Assembly: GCA_015520865.1 (NCBI GenBank)
Contig: WAPE01000033.1
Span: forward strand, 1 to 6,105
DNA length: 6,105 nt
Direction of reading: 5' to 3'
From: Candidatus Iainarchaeum sp.
GTDB taxonomy: Archaea; Iainarchaeota; Iainarchaeia; JAADDC01
Position numbers and translations under genes: made by a program. Of this stretch, positions 4,794 through 6,105 are shown one piece after another (within the stretch, counting starts at the first letter, position 1; every line of letters begins with the position of its first letter). Under the pieces are notes generated by a model, which saw only the letters and a list, made by a program, of their open reading frames with translations, was not told the origin of the DNA and searched no databases.

Positions 4794-4867
4794 AGCCCCG
4801 GGCGGGATTTGAACCCGCGACCTCCCGCTTACGAGGCGGGCGCTCTGCCGGGCTGAGCTACCGGGGC
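4794..4867 (-). tRNA. tRNA-Thr(CGU)
   Basis: A 74-base cloverleaf. Acceptor stem GCCCCGG/CCGGGGC with discriminator T, D arm GCTC/GAGC, G26, anticodon stem CCCGC/GCGGG with loop CTCGTAA (anticodon CGT), and T arm GCGGG-TTCAAAT-CCCGC. CCA is not encoded. It lies 10 bases after tRNA-Ser and is presumably cut from the same transcript. Confidence 0.97.
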
Positions 4868-4877
4868 ATTACCGAAG

Positions 4878-4960
4878 CGCCGGGGGTGGGATTCGAACCC
4901 ACGCGGGGTTGCCCCCACCGGCTTAGCAGGCCGGCGCCTTAACCACTCGGCCACCCCGGC
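4878..4960 (-). tRNA. tRNA-Ser(GCU)
   Basis: An 83-base class II tRNA. Acceptor stem GCCGGGG/CCCCGGC with discriminator G, three-pair D stem GCC/GGC with AGTGGTTAA, G26, anticodon stem CCGGC/GCCGG with loop CTGCTAA (anticodon GCT), and a 15-base variable arm (TGGGGGCAACCCCGC) that forms its own stem, as expected for serine. The T arm is GTGGG-TTCGAAT-CCCAC. CCA is not encoded. It is first of the three tRNAs in this cluster. Confidence 0.97.
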
Positions 4961-4991
4961 ACACCCTCCAACTCATTTGGTAAGAAGAAGG

Positions 4992-4999
4992 ATTAATAA
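4992..4999 (-). promoter_or_regulatory. TATA box of the tRNA-Ser/Thr(/Lys) cluster
   Basis: TTATTAAT on the minus strand, centred 35 bases before the tRNA-Ser 5' end, which would give a leader of several bases. It lies immediately after the stop codon of the small membrane protein gene on the same strand. Confidence 0.6.
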
Positions 5000-5002
5000 C
5001 CT

Positions 5003-5194
5003 TTAGCGAAGTTTGTAGAGGGGGAACTTCTTGGCAGCAGCCAAGAGGATGTAGACCGCAAGAACGAGCAGGATAAGGATGGTTATGTAGGCTGCGGCGC
5101 TTCCCGGAGCTTCAAGCCAGACGAGAAGCGACGAAAGAAAGAGAACTATGACGGTTACGAGGGCCGTGGGCCAGGAAGGATAAACCTCTTCCAC
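5003..5194 (-). CDS. small two-helix membrane protein, function unknown
   Basis: A 63-residue protein with two hydrophobic segments. The first is about residues 8-26 (TALVTVIVLFLSSLLVWL) and the second about 33-52 (AAYITILILLVLAVYILLAA). A short loop with EAPGS joins them, and a basic tail KKFPLYKLR suggests a cytoplasmic C terminus. I do not recognise the family. I chose GTG at 5194: a TTTTAAT box is centred 25 bases before it, which fits a leaderless message. The open frame runs further upstream to 5341, but that part lies opposite the divergent gene and reads like a shadow of it. The real gene should therefore be the short form. Confidence 0.65.
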   Translation of the reverse strand: MEEVYPSWPTALVTVIVLFLSSLLVWLEAPGSAAAYITILILLVLAVYILLAAAKKFPLYKLR

Positions 5195-5197
5195 GTT

Positions 5198-5222
5198 ATT
5201 TATATGGCTCGGTGCATTAAAA
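5198..5222. promoter_or_regulatory. compact two-way promoter with interlocked TATA boxes
   Basis: On the plus strand, TTTATA (5199-5204) is centred about 26 bases before GTG 5228. On the minus strand, TTTTAAT (5216-5222) is centred 25 bases before GTG 5194. The predicted start points are only about 34 bp apart, and each TATA box lies between the two start points. Confidence 0.5.
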
Positions 5223-5227
5223 TTCTT

Positions 5228-5776
5228 GTGGACCGGGTAAAGGACCTGGAAATCTATCGATACGCAGAGAAGACCGGAAAGCCCGTAGTTGTACTTTTCG
5301 GGCATGCTGGAATAGACGAGGGCATAAACTCGGCGGTCCATAAGGTATTAAACCCTCCCGAAGACCTAAAAGAGGACGAATACCTGAAATCCTTTCTTGA
5401 AAGGATTATTATGGCGATAGAAGGGAAACTGGAAGGCTATTCTGAACTTCCAAGGATAGGGATATCAACAAAGCAGACATACGTGGGAGATTTTGCCAGG
5501 GAAAGCCAGATTTACTATCACTTTCCAGAAGAAGGAAAGATCGTCGAGATCTTTGCAAGGATGAGGAAAGAGGATCCCTATCTCGATCTAGCGATCAACT
5601 ACTGCAAGAAGTACTGTAAAGAAGCAAAGCCCGAAACCTTCCTTGTGAAGAAGGAACCAAAAACAAAGACGGCGGCCGCCGAGGCGGCCGGTGTAAAGGC
5701 TTCACACATCGAAAGCTATCATAACGGACACATCGAGGCGGCAAGAAGGAAGCTCTCAGAGCCTCCGAGGGGTTAA
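5228..5776 (+). CDS. conserved-looking hypothetical protein upstream of a radical SAM gene
   Basis: A 182-residue protein that I do not recognise. The N-terminal part has an alternating strand/helix look (DLEIYRYAEKTGKPVVVLFGHAGIDEGIN). A central charged helical region follows, then a cysteine pair in NYCKKYCKEA. A Lys/Ala-rich linker of low complexity comes next, and then a His-rich tail, HIESYHNGHIEA. It has no signal peptide and no membrane segment. I chose GTG 5228 because a strong TATA box sits about 26 bases upstream. ATG 5204, eight codons earlier, overlaps that TATA box and would need the weaker ATAAA at about 5180-5184. The stop lies one base before the ATG of the radical SAM gene, so the two are almost surely one operon and may act together. 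Confidence 0.75.
   Translation: MDRVKDLEIYRYAEKTGKPVVVLFGHAGIDEGINSAVHKVLNPPEDLKEDEYLKSFLERIIMAIEGKLEGYSELPRIGISTKQTYVGDFARESQIYYHFPEEGKIVEIFARMRKEDPYLDLAINYCKKYCKEAKPETFLVKKEPKTKTAAAEAAGVKASHIESYHNGHIEAARRKLSEPPRG
5767..5772 (+). promoter_or_regulatory. ribosome-binding site of the radical SAM gene
   Basis: GAGGGG, five bases before ATG 5778 and inside the last codons of the upstream gene. It supports this start and coupled translation. Confidence 0.6.
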
Positions 5777-5777
5777 G

Positions 5778-6105
5778 ATGGGCTTCGATCCGGTTCGATT
5801 AGCGGAGGAGACCGAGAAGATCGTTTGTAGAGGAAACGAGCGGAAGTATTACAGGTTTCGGTATACGAGGTTCTACGGTGGTTCGGCTACGGCCGATGTC
5901 GTCGGCTGTAACCTTCGGTGCGCCTACTGCTGGAGCTGGAAGTACGTAACGAGGCCCGAGGCCTACGGAAAGTTCTACTCGCCAAGGGAGGTTTCCGCAA
6001 TCCTCAACAGGATGGTAGAAAAGTATGGAGGTATCGCCCGGATAACGGGAGGAGAGCCGACGATCTGCTTCGATCACCTCGTCGAGGTTCTAGAAAACGT
6101 GAAGG
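5778..6105 (+). CDS. radical SAM enzyme, 3' end cut by window
   Basis: The frame is open from ATG 5778 to the end of the window: 109 residues, N-terminal part only. DVVGCNLRCAYCWSW carries the C-x3-C-x2-C motif (C44, C48, C51) that binds the 4Fe-4S cluster cleaving S-adenosylmethionine. ARITGGEPT at 87-95 is the GGE motif that contacts SAM. The lead-in RKYYRFRYTRFYGGSATADVV resembles archaeal radical SAM proteins related to pyruvate-formate-lyase activases, but the reaction cannot be told from this fragment. It follows the unknown gene by one base with its own ribosome-binding site. Confidence 0.9.
   Translation, partial: MGFDPVRLAEETEKIVCRGNERKYYRFRYTRFYGGSATADVVGCNLRCAYCWSWKYVTRPEAYGKFYSPREVSAILNRMVEKYGGIARITGGEPTICFDHLVEVLENVK

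Noticed and set aside
4736..4942. 68-residue plus-strand frame across the tRNA cluster
   Set aside because: It is the reverse strand of tRNA-Thr and tRNA-Ser (GFEPATSRLRG-like peptides are a known tRNA artefact).
5195..5341. N-terminal extension of the small membrane protein up to 5341
   Set aside because: It lies opposite the well-supported plus-strand gene and both promoters; the coherent two-helix protein starts at GTG 5194.
5669..5692. GC-rich GGCGGCCGCC-type palindrome inside the unknown gene
   Set aside because: It is explained by codons for an Ala/Glu-rich linker; no sign of a regulatory or mobile site.
5799..6077. 92-residue minus-strand frame
   Set aside because: Shadow of the radical SAM gene, which has clear Fe-S and GGE motifs on the plus strand.

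Overview
The window looks like a piece of a hyperthermophilic archaeal chromosome, probably euryarchaeal; I would not name a genus. The evidence is the archaeal gene set (Trm1, a TtuA/Ncs6-type tRNA thiolase, a PHP phosphoesterase), tRNA genes without encoded CCA, TATA boxes about 25 bases upstream of several start codons (leaderless transcripts), frequent GTG starts, and a GC-rich two-hairpin H/ACA guide RNA that stands out from less GC-rich coding sequence.

Layout. At the left, the 3' part of trm1 (+) meets a small kinase-like reading frame (-) tail to tail. From 1201 to 2890 everything is on the minus strand. In transcription order it is: a predicted PD-(D/E)XK nuclease gene, tRNA-His copy 1, a DUF433 antitoxin, a DUF5615 PIN-like toxin, tRNA-His copy 2, and the kinase-like frame. 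The two tRNA-His genes are near-perfect 78-bp direct repeats, 636 bp apart, that bracket the toxin-antitoxin pair. A recognisable TATA box sits only in front of the first tRNA. The kinase-like frame begins right after the second tRNA with no normal start codon at that edge.

Between the nuclease gene and the divergent PHP gene lies a 115-base GC-rich segment. On the minus strand it reads as a double-hairpin H/ACA sRNA: both hairpins close with 8-bp stems followed directly by ACA. The PHP gene (+) overlaps the end of a tRNA thiolase gene (-). Upstream of that are tRNA-Lys(UUU), tRNA-Thr(CGU) and tRNA-Ser(GCU), all minus strand, with a repeat-rich structured spacer between Lys and Thr. At the right, a compact two-way promoter serves a small membrane protein (-) and an operon (+) made of an unrecognised protein and a radical SAM enzyme that runs off the end.

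Taken together, the window is rich in tRNA and RNA-modification functions (Trm1, thiolase, H/ACA guide, five tRNA genes). The most unusual part is the tRNA-His / toxin-antitoxin / tRNA-His cassette. Its geometry suggests a small inserted or duplicated module that uses a tRNA promoter and perhaps tRNA processing for its own expression.
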